Source of the DNA: Gorillibacterium massiliense
GTDB taxonomy: Bacteria; Bacillota; Bacilli; Paenibacillales; NBRC-103111
DNA length: 64,000 nucleotides
Reading direction: 5' to 3'
NCBI RefSeq assembly: GCF_000455485.1
Contig: NZ_CBQR020000102.1
Coordinates: 248,001-312,000, forward strand
A program made the translations under genes and the position numbers. This document shows positions 8,276 to 17,700 of this stretch, one piece after another (within the stretch, counting starts at the first letter, position 1; the number at the start of each line of letters is the position of its first letter). The notes below the pieces were generated by a model. The model made no database searches. It had not been told where the DNA came from and saw only the letters and a list, made by a program, of their open reading frames with translations.

Positions 8276-8371
8276 TGCAAACAGCAATATCCACGAAAGG
8301 TTACTTTGGATGGCATAGCAAATAATACGGGGCGTTTCCCCGCCTTTTTCGCATATGCCTGCTATTCAGTT

Positions 8372-8404
8372 TTAAGACCGAACCACCATATAAGTAGCAG
8401 CCAT
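8372..8404 (-). CDS. Putative 10-residue leader peptide
   Basis: ATG at 8404 opens a frame encoding MAATYMVVRS and a TAA stop. An AAGGGAG ribosome binding site lies 7-8 nt upstream, and a candidate promoter about 75 nt upstream. It precedes the two terminators in the rsgA leader. Such short frames allow ribosome stalling to switch downstream RNA folding. It could be chance; the good ribosome site and position are the main support. Confidence 0.4.
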   Translation of the reverse strand: MAATYMVVRS

Positions 8405-8560
8405 TAAAACATCTCCCTTCGTGTCAGGAACTTGCTTATCACTAAGCTGTTTATAAAATATCCTATTTTTACAAAAAGATCAATACCTGGAAGAGCAGAT
8501 CATGTTAGCCTGCTCATTTTGTTGTGCCTTTTCTATCAAACCTTCGCCCAGGTTACCCAT

Positions 8561-8713
8561 TCACCCTGCTTTTGTCCCCTTTATTTTTCGGATGAGGAGG
8601 AGAATCAGCCCGAGGGATACCGCGATAAGCACGGCGATAAACAGCATTTTGGACCTCGCCTGCCAAGACTCTGCCCGCTTTGGATCAGAAAAATCAATAC
8701 GCTGACGATTTCC
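8561..8713 (-). pseudogene. Membrane-protein tail remnant or single-TM micropeptide (DUF3999-like?)
   Basis: Directly after the DUF2339 stop, the same frame stays open to a TGA at 8561. It reads RIDFSDPKRAESWQARSK followed by a hydrophobic helix MLFIAVLIAVSLGLILLLI and a basic tail RKIKGTKAG. DUF2339 genes are commonly followed by DUF3999 genes, whose products end in one C-terminal membrane helix, so this may be the surviving 3' end of such a gene after deletion. Alternatively, ATG 8647 with GAGG 7 nt upstream encodes a 28-residue micropeptide. Confidence 0.4.
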
Positions 8714-11266
8714 CTAATGTTTCAAATCGGTATGAATTTGGACATGTGGCTCCCCCACTCTGACCGATACTTTTTGATACATATAGGAGATGCCGAGCAG
8801 CACGAGACCGAAGCAGAAGTAGGCGATAATTTTGCTGCCGGTCGAAAGAAAGGTGAGGTCGTACAGAAACAGCTTGCCCGTTGCAAATAAGGAAAGACCG
8901 AGTCCCAACCGCCGAATGTAAACGTACCTGGCGCGAAAGCCGTACGTGATATAAGAAATGGCCAGAAGCAGGTAAAGCAGACTAAAAGCGAAACCGACAT
9001 CTCCTAACCGAAATTGAACGTTCAGGAAAGCGGTTAAGACTCCCAATAAGTAAACTCCCAAAATGATGGGGTACAGCTCCATGCTCTTGTATTGCCGGCG
9101 GATAAACGCGATCAAGATATCTCGGCCGCTGAAAAAGACAAACCCGTTAAACCCGATCAGCAGACCAAGCGCGATGTACTCCTCCGCTGTGTTTTGCGCA
9201 TATTCCGGCGATAGCACGGGGACATGCATGGTGACATCGAGGCAGATCAAATAACCGACGGCATACAGGAATACGCAGTAGTATTTGACCAGGCGGTCAT
9301 AAAGAATGGGAACCTTGGTGAGCGTGTAAGCAAGCGCAATCGTCGTACAGGCGAAGAGCATCTCTTCGTAAAAACCACGATGACCAAAAGGGCGCGGCAC
9401 CCAAGCGTTATACAGACGTCCGACTCCGTACAGCAAATATAACCATAGATTCGCCAATGTAAAGTACTTAAACCACGTAACGACTCTTTCCTCCATAAGC
9501 CGGCTGAATAGCGGCGCTCCCTTTTTCTTTTGCTGGATGGCATAAAACAAGGTAATCAACAGCATCCCGGCCACGACCGAGCTGTATTTGACCGGAAAAA
9601 GATTTCGCTCGTAGGAGAACAGAATATGCATGGCAAAATCCACAACGAAAAATGCTCCGAGGCACAGCGAAAAGATGCCCCATCCAGCCTTCTCCAGCGG
9701 CTTGAGCTTGTGCAATTGGCCATAGACGATCAAGAGAAGTCCCTCGATAAGCCAGCCCATCGACAGCCACTGAATGCCGAATTGGAAGGGAATCATGAGT
9801 ATGGCGAAGGTGAGCGAAGTGGCAAAAAACAGTACCCGCGTCATCTTGTCGTCCTTCATGACCTGTTCGATAAGGCGTCCCAATCCCATGTACACAAGGG
9901 AAAAAGCAAGTGCCAATAAGCCCCTGAAGTCTTTCAAGCCCGCCTGATCAAATAAGGAATAAAGCATTCCAAAGCTCGCCAACGTGTTTAGGGCCAGCAA
10001 AGCAATGTCCCATCTGGACAGCTTGGACTGATACTTGAAGGGATACCCCAGGGTGATTCCGAGGTACATCCCGAACGTTACGACCGTATATAGGATACCG
10101 ACTGTCTCACTATTTGCAAGCATTGCCAACGCGATCATGGAGGGGGCGTTAAACAGAAAGCTGATGTATTGGACGACGGCCCAACGTTTTCGGAAGGAAA
10201 CCAGCAAGATGATCAGATTCAATAGGAACAGATAGCCCATCGCTGCGTAAACGGCGCTGCCCTCAAGGCCGAAAGCTCCCACATACGAAAATAACGGAAG
10301 ATAGCCGCCAACCAAGCCCAGAGAGCAAATGGTTCGCGACTGATACCGCAGCGACAGCAGCACGGCGGTCAAGGAAACGAAAACCGATAAAGTGAGTCCT
10401 ATGTAAATGGATAGAATATGCAACAAAAAATAGCTGTAAAAGATCGACCCGAACAGGACGGAGATCCCACCGCCCAGCAAACCTAGCGCAAAGGTCGTCT
10501 TTTGCCTACGGGAAAACCATTCTCCTCCGGCCAGCAGCAGCGCCCCCAGCAGGAAGAAGACGATGCCCTTCATGTATCCGTTGAACCAGGTGGAAAACGA
10601 GTACTTGAAAGCAGCCCCTACCCCGAAAATAATGAGCAGCATGCCCAGCTTGTTAATCCAGTTCAACCCGATTTTCATCTCGATTTGATTTTGCTTGATT
10701 CTTCTCTGGACCGTTTCTTCACTGACGCCTTCCGACGCAAGCTGATCGAGCCCGTCGGCCACTTCATGAAGCAGCCTTCTCTCCTCTTCCGCCAACCGCT
10801 CGCGGTGCAGGATTATCCTTTGATTCAAATCGGCGGCAACCTGATCAAGCTTCGCGCCGATCTCTTCTTTTTCCTCGTTCAGATGCTTGAATGCCTTCTG
10901 GAATAGCAGATTCATGTCATTCCGAGCTTCATATTCAAAGGCTTGAAGCAAATTCATGTGAGCGTGCTCTTTTCCAGCAAAGTAAGTCTCTAATTTCTCC
11001 CGCGATATCTGGATCAGATTGAGCTTCTCGTTCAACATTTGCTCCATGAGCGCTGTACGCAGCTTGGCGTTTTCTTCCTCCTTCCGTTTGTGCAGCTCCT
11101 GCAGTTCAGAAAAGCGCAGCTTGAAATCTTCGCATTGCTTGCGAAGGATTTGATTCTCCCGAATGAAATCATGGGACTCATACTCTTCGATTAAGATTTG
11201 GTATTCCTTCATCAACTGGTTCTGGCTGTCTTTAATGAACAATAGTCGATCCTTAAATTCGTTCAT
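8714..11266 (-). CDS. DUF2339 multi-pass membrane protein
   Basis: This 850-residue protein starts at ATG 11266 with a GGAG site. Residues 1-200 are hydrophilic and strongly heptad-patterned, predicting a long coiled coil. A DUF2339 core follows, beginning with GLNWINKLGMLLIIFGVGAA and containing more than twenty hydrophobic segments to the C-terminus. The function of DUF2339 is unknown; the proteins sit in the cytoplasmic membrane and often pair with DUF3999 genes. Here only a possible tail of such a partner follows at 8561-8713. The long cytoplasmic coiled coil is a notable N-terminal extension. Confidence 0.85.
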   Translation of the reverse strand: MNEFKDRLLFIKDSQNQLMKEYQILIEEYESHDFIRENQILRKQCEDFKLRFSELQELHKRKEEENAKLRTALMEQMLNEKLNLIQISREKLETYFAGKEHAHMNLLQAFEYEARNDMNLLFQKAFKHLNEEKEEIGAKLDQVAADLNQRIILHRERLAEEERRLLHEVADGLDQLASEGVSEETVQRRIKQNQIEMKIGLNWINKLGMLLIIFGVGAAFKYSFSTWFNGYMKGIVFFLLGALLLAGGEWFSRRQKTTFALGLLGGGISVLFGSIFYSYFLLHILSIYIGLTLSVFVSLTAVLLSLRYQSRTICSLGLVGGYLPLFSYVGAFGLEGSAVYAAMGYLFLLNLIILLVSFRKRWAVVQYISFLFNAPSMIALAMLANSETVGILYTVVTFGMYLGITLGYPFKYQSKLSRWDIALLALNTLASFGMLYSLFDQAGLKDFRGLLALAFSLVYMGLGRLIEQVMKDDKMTRVLFFATSLTFAILMIPFQFGIQWLSMGWLIEGLLLIVYGQLHKLKPLEKAGWGIFSLCLGAFFVVDFAMHILFSYERNLFPVKYSSVVAGMLLITLFYAIQQKKKGAPLFSRLMEERVVTWFKYFTLANLWLYLLYGVGRLYNAWVPRPFGHRGFYEEMLFACTTIALAYTLTKVPILYDRLVKYYCVFLYAVGYLICLDVTMHVPVLSPEYAQNTAEEYIALGLLIGFNGFVFFSGRDILIAFIRRQYKSMELYPIILGVYLLGVLTAFLNVQFRLGDVGFAFSLLYLLLAISYITYGFRARYVYIRRLGLGLSLFATGKLFLYDLTFLSTGSKIIAYFCFGLVLLGISYMYQKVSVRVGEPHVQIHTDLKH

Positions 11267-11415
11267 CCTGCTCCCCCACTACAAAGGTTGACGAAATCTT
11301 CCATATTACTTCAAGAATACAACAAAAAAAGTCAATTTTATATCTCCAAATCATCGAGCCTCGACTAATTCCCACCTATGATCACACAATGATCACATAA
11401 AATGTAAACAAATGG

Positions 11416-11444
11416 TTGACAACTGGAAGGCATAGGATTATTCT
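11416..11444 (+). promoter_or_regulatory. Promoter of the amino-acid ABC importer operon
   Basis: A perfect -35 TTGACA (11416-11421) is separated by 17 nt from TATTCT (11439-11444). It is the best promoter match in the window. ATTCTTA (11440-11446) and TAAGAAT (11463-11469) form an inverted repeat overlapping the -10 and start region. Confidence 0.75.
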
Positions 11445-11475
11445 TAATTTCAATAAATCTCATAAGAATAGTATG

Positions 11476-11494
11476 ATTTATCAAATCGATAAAT
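11476..11494. promoter_or_regulatory. Palindromic site before the ABC importer operon
   Basis: ATTTATC (11476-11482) and GATAAAT (11488-11494) form perfect 7-bp arms around AAATC. The site lies in the 5' leader, 20 nt before the first ATG. Together with the ATTCTTA repeat it suggests repressor control, possibly by a nutrient regulator. The regulator is not identified. Confidence 0.45.
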
Positions 11495-11513
11495 AAAATG
11501 GTAAGGTGACGCC

Positions 11514-12176
11514 ATGGAAAATTACTCAACATTCGATTTAATTCCTATTTTTGCGAGAGGATCGGGAGTGACCCTTATGGTCGCCTCAATCTCCATCATC
11601 TTTGCTTTTATCATAGGACTCCTATGCAGCATCGCATTATTTTACAAAGTGCCAATCTTAAAACCCATCGTTCATGCATACATCGAATTTTTCAGAAATA
11701 CCCCCTCGATCATACAAGCTTATTTTATTTTTTATGGACTTCCTAAAATCGCGATCCAGTTTAACAGCTACACCAGTTCCATCCTTGTTCTCTCGCTTTT
11801 AGGCGGTGCCTATATGTGCGAGGCGATCTATTCGGGCATTAAAGCCATCTCCCCCACTCAACTTGATCTTGCAAAAGCAATGGGGCTGTCCAAGTTTAAC
11901 ACCATTGTCTACCTCATCATCCCTCAGGCGATTTCCACATCCATTGCGGCCATCAACAACAATTCCATTTTTCTATCCAAAGAAGTGTCGGCTATGAAGA
12001 TTATCCTACTGCCCGAGATTGTCTATCAGGCATTTGCCATCATCAGTTTAAGGGCGGATTTGATCCTCCCGGTTGCGGCCTTGACCGTGATTAGCTATTT
12101 AGTCATTTTACTGCCGATGTCTTATTTATTTTCCCTTCTAGAAAGGAAGATCCGGTTTGCAGAATTTGGGAGTTGA
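11514..12176 (+). CDS. Polar amino-acid ABC transporter permease 1
   Basis: This 220-residue permease starts at ATG 11514 with AAGGTGA upstream. It has about five membrane helices typical of the HisM/GlnP type: VTLMVASISIIFAFIIGLL, then YIEFFRNTPSIIQAYFIFYG, then the EAA-like loop SPTQLDLAKAMGLSKF and LIIPQAI, which docks on the ATPase. It forms a heterodimeric pore with the next gene, which overlaps it by 20 nt. The ligand is a polar amino acid or derivative, not resolvable from sequence. Confidence 0.9.
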   Translation: MENYSTFDLIPIFARGSGVTLMVASISIIFAFIIGLLCSIALFYKVPILKPIVHAYIEFFRNTPSIIQAYFIFYGLPKIAIQFNSYTSSILVLSLLGGAYMCEAIYSGIKAISPTQLDLAKAMGLSKFNTIVYLIIPQAISTSIAAINNNSIFLSKEVSAMKIILLPEIVYQAFAIISLRADLILPVAALTVISYLVILLPMSYLFSLLERKIRFAEFGS

Positions 12177-12849
12177 TTTCATCGTCAAAGCTTTTCCGAG
12201 ACTCCTGAATGGTTTTGTCATCACGATACAAATCGCGGGAATCTCCTTTCTTCTATCAGTACTCTTCGGGTTCATCATCGGAGCTCTGATGACTCTGAAA
12301 AATAAATGGCTCACCTTTATTCTAAGGATTTTGTTGGACGCTTTTCGGTTGATCCATCCGTTGATCTGGCTGTTTATCCTTTTTTACGGCATTGCTTATG
12401 TGTTTCATACTCCGACCAATGGCTACAACATCTCCATCATCGTCTTTACCCTGTGGGGTTCCTTTGAGATCGGGGACTTAGTAAGAAGCTTTATCACCAG
12501 CCTGCCCCGGCACCAATTCGAAACAAGCATGGCCATTGGGCTCACCAGAAGGCAAATGTACATCCATGTGCTGATGCCGCAAATCATCATTAGAACGACC
12601 CCATCCATCGTCAATCTGGCGACCCGTCTTATTAAAACAACCGCCTTGGTCTCGATGATCGGCGTTCAAGAGATGCTGAAGGTATCCCAAAGCATTATTC
12701 AAGTGGCATATTACAATAACCCGACCAGCATGATCTCTTTTACCATGTACCTGTCATTGCTGCTCCTATACTTCATCATCTGCTTCCCGCTATCCTTACT
12801 TTCGCGATTCATCGAGAAGAAAGTCTCGACCCTGACGACAGGGAGATAA
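12157..12849 (+). CDS. Polar amino-acid ABC transporter permease 2
   Basis: This 230-residue protein starts at TTG 12157 with AAGGAAG about 8 nt upstream, inside the end of the preceding gene, which suggests translational coupling. It has HisM-type membrane topology and the coupling loop HQFETSMAIGLTRRQMYIHV followed by LMPQIIIRTTPSIVNLATRL. It is the second pore subunit of the importer. The sequence has diverged well beyond a simple duplication of permease 1. Confidence 0.9.
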   Translation: MQNLGVDFIVKAFPRLLNGFVITIQIAGISFLLSVLFGFIIGALMTLKNKWLTFILRILLDAFRLIHPLIWLFILFYGIAYVFHTPTNGYNISIIVFTLWGSFEIGDLVRSFITSLPRHQFETSMAIGLTRRQMYIHVLMPQIIIRTTPSIVNLATRLIKTTALVSMIGVQEMLKVSQSIIQVAYYNNPTSMISFTMYLSLLLLYFIICFPLSLLSRFIEKKVSTLTTGR

Positions 12850-12861
12850 AGAGGAGAACCT

Positions 12862-13635
12862 ATGCATTTATCCATCAACCACCTCAAGAAATCGTTTATC
12901 GGAAATGCCGTGCTGAAAGATATAAATCTGGAGATCGAGCAAGGGGAAATCATCGCCATCCTGGGACGCTCTGGTTGCGGCAAATCCACCCTATTGCGAT
13001 GCATCAACGGATTAGAACAAATCGACTCCGGCGAAATCCATCTCCACGACACGCCCATCACCAAGCCGGTTTCGAATTATGGCCACTGGGTGGAGGTCAG
13101 GAAGAAAATCGGAATGGTGTTCCAAAGCTATGATCTTTTTCCTCATATGAACGTGTTGAACAACATCATTTTAGGCCCCATGAAGGTGGAGAAACGAAGC
13201 AAGAAGGAAGCTACGGAAGAAGCCGTCAAACTGCTGGAAAGAGTGGGACTGTCGGAAAAGAAGCTCGCTTATCCGAGGGAACTGTCTGGCGGGCAAAAAC
13301 AGCGGGTAGCGATCTGCAGAGCTCTATGCATGAATCCGGAGATCATTTTATTCGATGAGGTAACGGCGGCACTGGATCCGGAAATGGTTCGCGAGGTGTT
13401 GGATGTCATTAAAGCATTAAGCGATCAAGGGCTGACGCTCATCATCGTCACGCACGAAATGGAATTCGCGGAAAAGGTCGCCGATCGCATCGTGTTCATG
13501 GAAAACGGTGAAATCGTTGAAATGAATACGCCGGACCAATTCTTCCATTCACCGCAGACGGCAAAGGCTAGGCAGTTTTTGAACCTTCCAATCGAACCGG
13601 TCGAGCAGGCTGCTTCGGTTGGAAATGCGATCTGA
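12862..13635 (+). CDS. Polar amino-acid ABC transporter ATP-binding protein
   Basis: This 257-residue ATPase starts at ATG 12862 with AGAGGAG 8 nt upstream. Walker A is GRSGCGKST, the Q-loop is GMVFQSYDLFPH, the signature is LSGGQKQRVAICRAL, Walker B is IILFDEVTAALDPE and the switch His is in IVTHEM. The usual FDEPTSALD reads FDEVTAALD here, a conservative variation found in some GlnQ-like proteins. It energises uptake by the two permeases. Confidence 0.93.
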   Translation: MHLSINHLKKSFIGNAVLKDINLEIEQGEIIAILGRSGCGKSTLLRCINGLEQIDSGEIHLHDTPITKPVSNYGHWVEVRKKIGMVFQSYDLFPHMNVLNNIILGPMKVEKRSKKEATEEAVKLLERVGLSEKKLAYPRELSGGQKQRVAICRALCMNPEIILFDEVTAALDPEMVREVLDVIKALSDQGLTLIIVTHEMEFAEKVADRIVFMENGEIVEMNTPDQFFHSPQTAKARQFLNLPIEPVEQAASVGNAI

Positions 13636-13689
13636 AATAAAATATGCAAATATTTTATCCATACAAATAATAAAAGGGAGAGAAGCGAA

Positions 13690-14544
13690 ATGAAAAAGGC
13701 AATTGCAGCTGGCTTGCTAAGCATTGTATTACTGGGGGGAATCATCGGTTGCTCCTCCAGCAATAGTGGGAAGAGCGCCGCATCGGGATCGATTGAAGCC
13801 ATAAAAAAAGCAGGGACGATCCGAATCGGGATTTTCGCCGACGATGCACCCTTCTGCTATCAAGATGCCGATGGATCTTTTAAAGGCTATGATGTGGAAT
13901 TAGGGAAACGAATCGCAAAGGAACTGCTTGGGGATGAAAACAAAATTAAATGGGTCGTCGTCAACCCGGCTGACCGAATTCCCTACTTGCAAACGGACAA
14001 AGCCGACTTGATGCTCGCCGACTTCACCGTTACGGATGAGCGGGCAAAAAGCGTAGATTTCACGCTGCCTTACGAAAAAGTATCCCTCGGTGTCGTCTCC
14101 AAGAACGGCGCGCCGATCAATTCGCCTGACGATTTGAAAGGCAAGACGCTTGCCGTTAACACAGGGACCACGGCCGACTCCTACTTCACCAAAAACTACC
14201 CCGATGTGAAATTGCTCAAAATCGATGCCATCACGGACGGATATCAGGCCCTAATTACAGACAGAGCCGTCGCATTCGCGCAGGACAACACCTTGCTGTT
14301 ATCGTGGGCAAAGAAGAATGAGGGCTATACCGTTGGCATTAAAGAGCTCGGCAACAAAGACTATATCGCCGGTGCAGTCAAACAAGGGAATAAAGAACTG
14401 TTGAATTACGTGAACGATCTCATCAAAGGCAAACTGAAAGACGAGAACTTCTTCCATAAAATCTACGATACGACTCTCAAAGATAGCTTCCCCGCAGACT
14501 CTACCGCCGATCAAATCGTCGTCGAAGGCGGCGTAACGGAATAA
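13690..14544 (+). CDS. Amino-acid ABC transporter substrate-binding lipoprotein
   Basis: This 284-residue protein has a lipoprotein signal peptide, MKKAIAAGLLSIVLLGGIIGC, with Cys 21 as the lipidated residue. It is followed by a Ser/Gly linker and a family 3 solute-binding fold (IKKAGTIRIGIFADDAPFCY, GYDVELGKRIAKEL, DLMLADFTVTDERAKSVDFT, KGKTLAVNTGTTAD). It is anchored outside the membrane and delivers the ligand to the importer. It starts at ATG 13690 after GGGAG. The operon ends at the hairpin at 14588-14613. Confidence 0.92.
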   Translation: MKKAIAAGLLSIVLLGGIIGCSSSNSGKSAASGSIEAIKKAGTIRIGIFADDAPFCYQDADGSFKGYDVELGKRIAKELLGDENKIKWVVVNPADRIPYLQTDKADLMLADFTVTDERAKSVDFTLPYEKVSLGVVSKNGAPINSPDDLKGKTLAVNTGTTADSYFTKNYPDVKLLKIDAITDGYQALITDRAVAFAQDNTLLLSWAKKNEGYTVGIKELGNKDYIAGAVKQGNKELLNYVNDLIKGKLKDENFFHKIYDTTLKDSFPADSTADQIVVEGGVTE

Positions 14545-14545
14545 T

Positions 14546-14614
14546 CCGAAGGATTTCTCCGCGTTATCTATAACGACAAGTGTCAAAGCCATCCTTTGCG
14601 GGATGGCCTTTTTC
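14546..14614 (+). terminator. Repeat copy B acting as terminator of the ABC operon
   Basis: GCCATCC (14588-14594) and GGATGGC (14601-14607) form a 7-bp stem followed by C and T5. The upstream part, with TTTCTCCGCGTTATC and TAACGACAAGTG, matches the dispersed repeat family. It directly follows the lipoprotein stop codon. Confidence 0.85.
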
Positions 14615-14758
14615 TTTGAAAACCTATCCGTCCAATTCTCCCGCTTCTTCTGCTGTTATTTAAATCTTTATATTTTATTTACATCAGCATTACTTCAATT
14701 GAATATATCTCTAGTACGATTTGCTAGTCATATCAAATTCTTAGGAGGTATGCAAAGA

Positions 14759-17700
14759 ATGAGATCAAGTATGTTCAAAAGACTCTCATGGATCGTACTC
14801 GCTGTATTCATCGTTTTGTCCAACGCGAACGGGCTCCTTCCCGCTCGTGCATTTGCCGCAAACGCAGATGGCTCGATGACCGTCGCTGAAGCGATCGCCA
14901 ATAATTCGGGTACCGGTACTGTAGAAGGGTACATCGTCGGCCATGCCACTGGATCATTAACAGCAAGCTTTTCGGCTCCATTCAGCAATGACTTAAACTT
15001 TTTAATCGCGGATACAGGTGGCGAGCAGAACAAATCCAAAATGCTGGATGTTCAGCTCACAGCCGCTTATCGTACTCAGTTCGGACTCCAGACGAATCCC
15101 GGCATTATCGGCAAAAAAGTAAAGGTAACGGGCTCACTCGCCGCTTACAACACATTCCCAGGCTTAAAATCACCTACAGATGTCGTCTTCATCGACGATA
15201 CGACGACTCCTTCAGATCCTAACACCGTGCCTTCCCTTCCAAACGGAACCGGTAAAAAAGTGCTGTTCGATAACACGCACGCCCAAACAGCTGGAGCAGC
15301 CGACTGGGTCATTGATGGCGGCTTCTCTGATTTTGCGGACGGCTTAAGAGCAGATGGCTTTACCGTCGACTCCCTCGACCGCCAAATCCCCTACACCTTC
15401 GGCGAGCAAGCCATCACATCCGACGCTCTGAAAAATTACGATGTATTCATCATTGGCGAAGCAGACGTTCCTTTTAAAAAGTCCGAACAGGACGCCATGC
15501 TGCAATATGTACAGAACGGCGGAAGCATCTTCTTCATCGCAGACCATTACAATTCGGACCGCAACAAAAACCGTTGGGACTCCTCGGAAATTATGAACGG
15601 CTATCGCCGCGGCGCATGGACAAACCCGACCCAAGGTATGACGGTTGAAGAAGCGGCTTCCCCGGCCATGCAGGGCGTTCAAAGCTCGGATTGGCTGGCT
15701 CAAAACTTCGGCATCCGCTTCCGCTACAATGCCCTTGGGGACGTAGACAATCTGACCGATGTCGTCACCCCTGCGCAATCCTTCGGCATTACAACCGGCG
15801 TAGGCTCCGTCGCCATGCATGCAGGCTCGACACTCGCCATTCTCGATCCGACGAAAGCGAAAGGTCTCGTTTACGTGCCCACCAACGTTCCGGCCTGGGC
15901 CAATGCTGTAGACAGCGGCGTTTACGACGGGGGCCGCGCCGAAGGCCCGTTCGCAGCCATAGCCAAGCTTGGTGCCGGCAAAGCAGCCTTTATCGGCGAC
16001 TCCTCCCCTGTCGAGGACGCCACCCCGAAATATGTGCGTGAAGATAACGGTGCAAAAAAGACCACCTACGACGGCTTCAAAGGGGAAGCAAATGATGCTA
16101 CTTTCCTCGTTCAAACCGTTGATTGGCTGGCCAATCATGAGAGTTATACAAGCTTGACTCAAGTCTCCGGATTACAATTGGATCAACCGACCCAGTTGCA
16201 CGCATTTGAGAACCCGGATCAATCAACAGAGCCTAAGCCAGAACCATGGGCAGCCCCGGATGCTGGGTACAAATGGTATGACCCGACAACCTTCAAAGCT
16301 GGCTCCTATGGTTCCACCCAGCAAGTGACCCAACCGCAATATAGTTTTCTCCACCAAAGCATACTGCCGAATGCGCAGACATTCCAAATTCGCGTAAAAG
16401 CCGATAGCCTGCTTCCTGGCCAAACCATCTCCGGGCTTTCGGTTGGAATCTATTTGACAGGAGGCACACAAGTCGCCAAGATTCAAAACAATGACAGCAC
16501 TTGGCCGACAAGCTACGGCTACTCTACGGCCTTTTCCGTTACAGCTGACACTACGGGACATGCCTATAAGGATTTGACCGTACAAATGGACCCGACTGCA
16601 ATCGGTCAAGCCAATCTGCGTCTGAAAGTGAACGGTAGCAACCAAGTCACCGAAGCGGTATCGATCGCCAATGTTCCTGCCGAGCCGTTGCCTCAAGATC
16701 ATCCTCCGGTTCCAGCAAAAATCTCCATCGCCAATGCCCGTAATACGGCAGACAACACCCTCGTAACAGTGGAAGGCGTCATTACCTCCGAGCCAGGTTT
16801 GTTCGGTGGTCAAGGCTTCTACTTGCAGGACGATACCGCTGGCATTTACGTGTATCAAACGGCTGCAGGCTTCCACGCAGGCGATCAAATCTCGGTCAGT
16901 GCAAAGAAGACCGTCTACAACACAGAGCTTGAATTGTCAGACCCCATCGTGCTCGAAAAAATCGGCACATCCAACCTTCCGGAAACCATCGTACAACCGG
17001 CCCTGAGTGACAGCAATCAAGGGCAGCTTGTTAAGCTTGAAAATGTCACCATACAAAACTATATTACGGCTACGCCTGCGGGCTCCTTTGAATTCGATGC
17101 CTTGAGCGGCTCGAACTCCACGCATGTTCGTATCGACAGCCGTACAGGTATCAGCTACACCGATTTCCAGACGAAATTCCCGGCAGGCAGCCTCGTGAAT
17201 ATCGCCGGCGTTTCCTCGATCTTTAAAGGAATCTACCAGCTAAAACCGCTCACCATGGGCAATGTAACGCTTGCTGACGCCACTGCACCGACTACAACTT
17301 TACTCGTATCCGGTGTTACAGGTGAGGGCAACTACAATACCAAGGATGTTGCTCTCACTTTGGCGGCTCAAGACAATGCAAACGGATCTGGCGTTGCAAC
17401 TACGCAATACCGTTTGAATGGCGGGGCTTGGACAGTGGTTCAAGGACCTGTAACCCTCTCGAACGAAGGAAAAAATCTCATCGAGTTCTACTCCACAGAT
17501 AAAGCAAGCAACGTTGAAGCTCAACAAAGCGTACAGATTTGGATCGACAAAACGGCTCCGACTGTGACCTATGAAGGGTCCACATCCTTCTATCAAACGG
17601 ATGCCGCCCTCAAGCTTACGATAACGGCTGCGGATGGCTTTAGCGGAGTTAACACGGTCGAATATGCGTTGGACGGCACGACAATCTCATCCGTCGACTC

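Larger units (their letters stand above)
8153..8483 (-). promoter_or_regulatory. Putative attenuator leader of the rsgA-kinase operon
   Basis: In minus-strand order the leader holds: a promoter (TTGATC at 8483-8478, 17-nt spacer, TATTTT at 8460-8455), a short peptide frame (8404-8372), a GC-rich hairpin near 8330-8346, and two terminator hairpins with T tracts before rsgA. Alternative pairings are visible. ATAGCA just after the peptide can pair with TGCTAT downstream, and TTGCTGT can pair with ACAGCA inside terminator 2. This layout resembles ribosome-mediated attenuators in front of antibiotic-resistance genes. No T-box specifier or known riboswitch core is visible. Confidence 0.5.

Noticed and set aside
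8153..8430. T-box or known riboswitch before rsgA
   Set aside because: No T-box specifier loop or conserved AGGGTGGNACCGCG-type element and no recognised riboswitch core; only peptide, hairpins and terminators are visible.
8432..8890. 152-codon plus-strand frame
   Set aside because: It runs across the rsgA leader and antisense to the DUF2339 gene, with no ribosome site or motif.
14603..14758. Longer N-terminus of the large exported protein
   Set aside because: The extension begins inside the terminator and lacks a ribosome site; AGGAGGT before ATG 14759 and the signal peptide fix the start.
15344..16162. 272-codon minus-strand frame inside the large exported protein
   Set aside because: It is a shadow of a long GC-rich gene; no ribosome site or domain.
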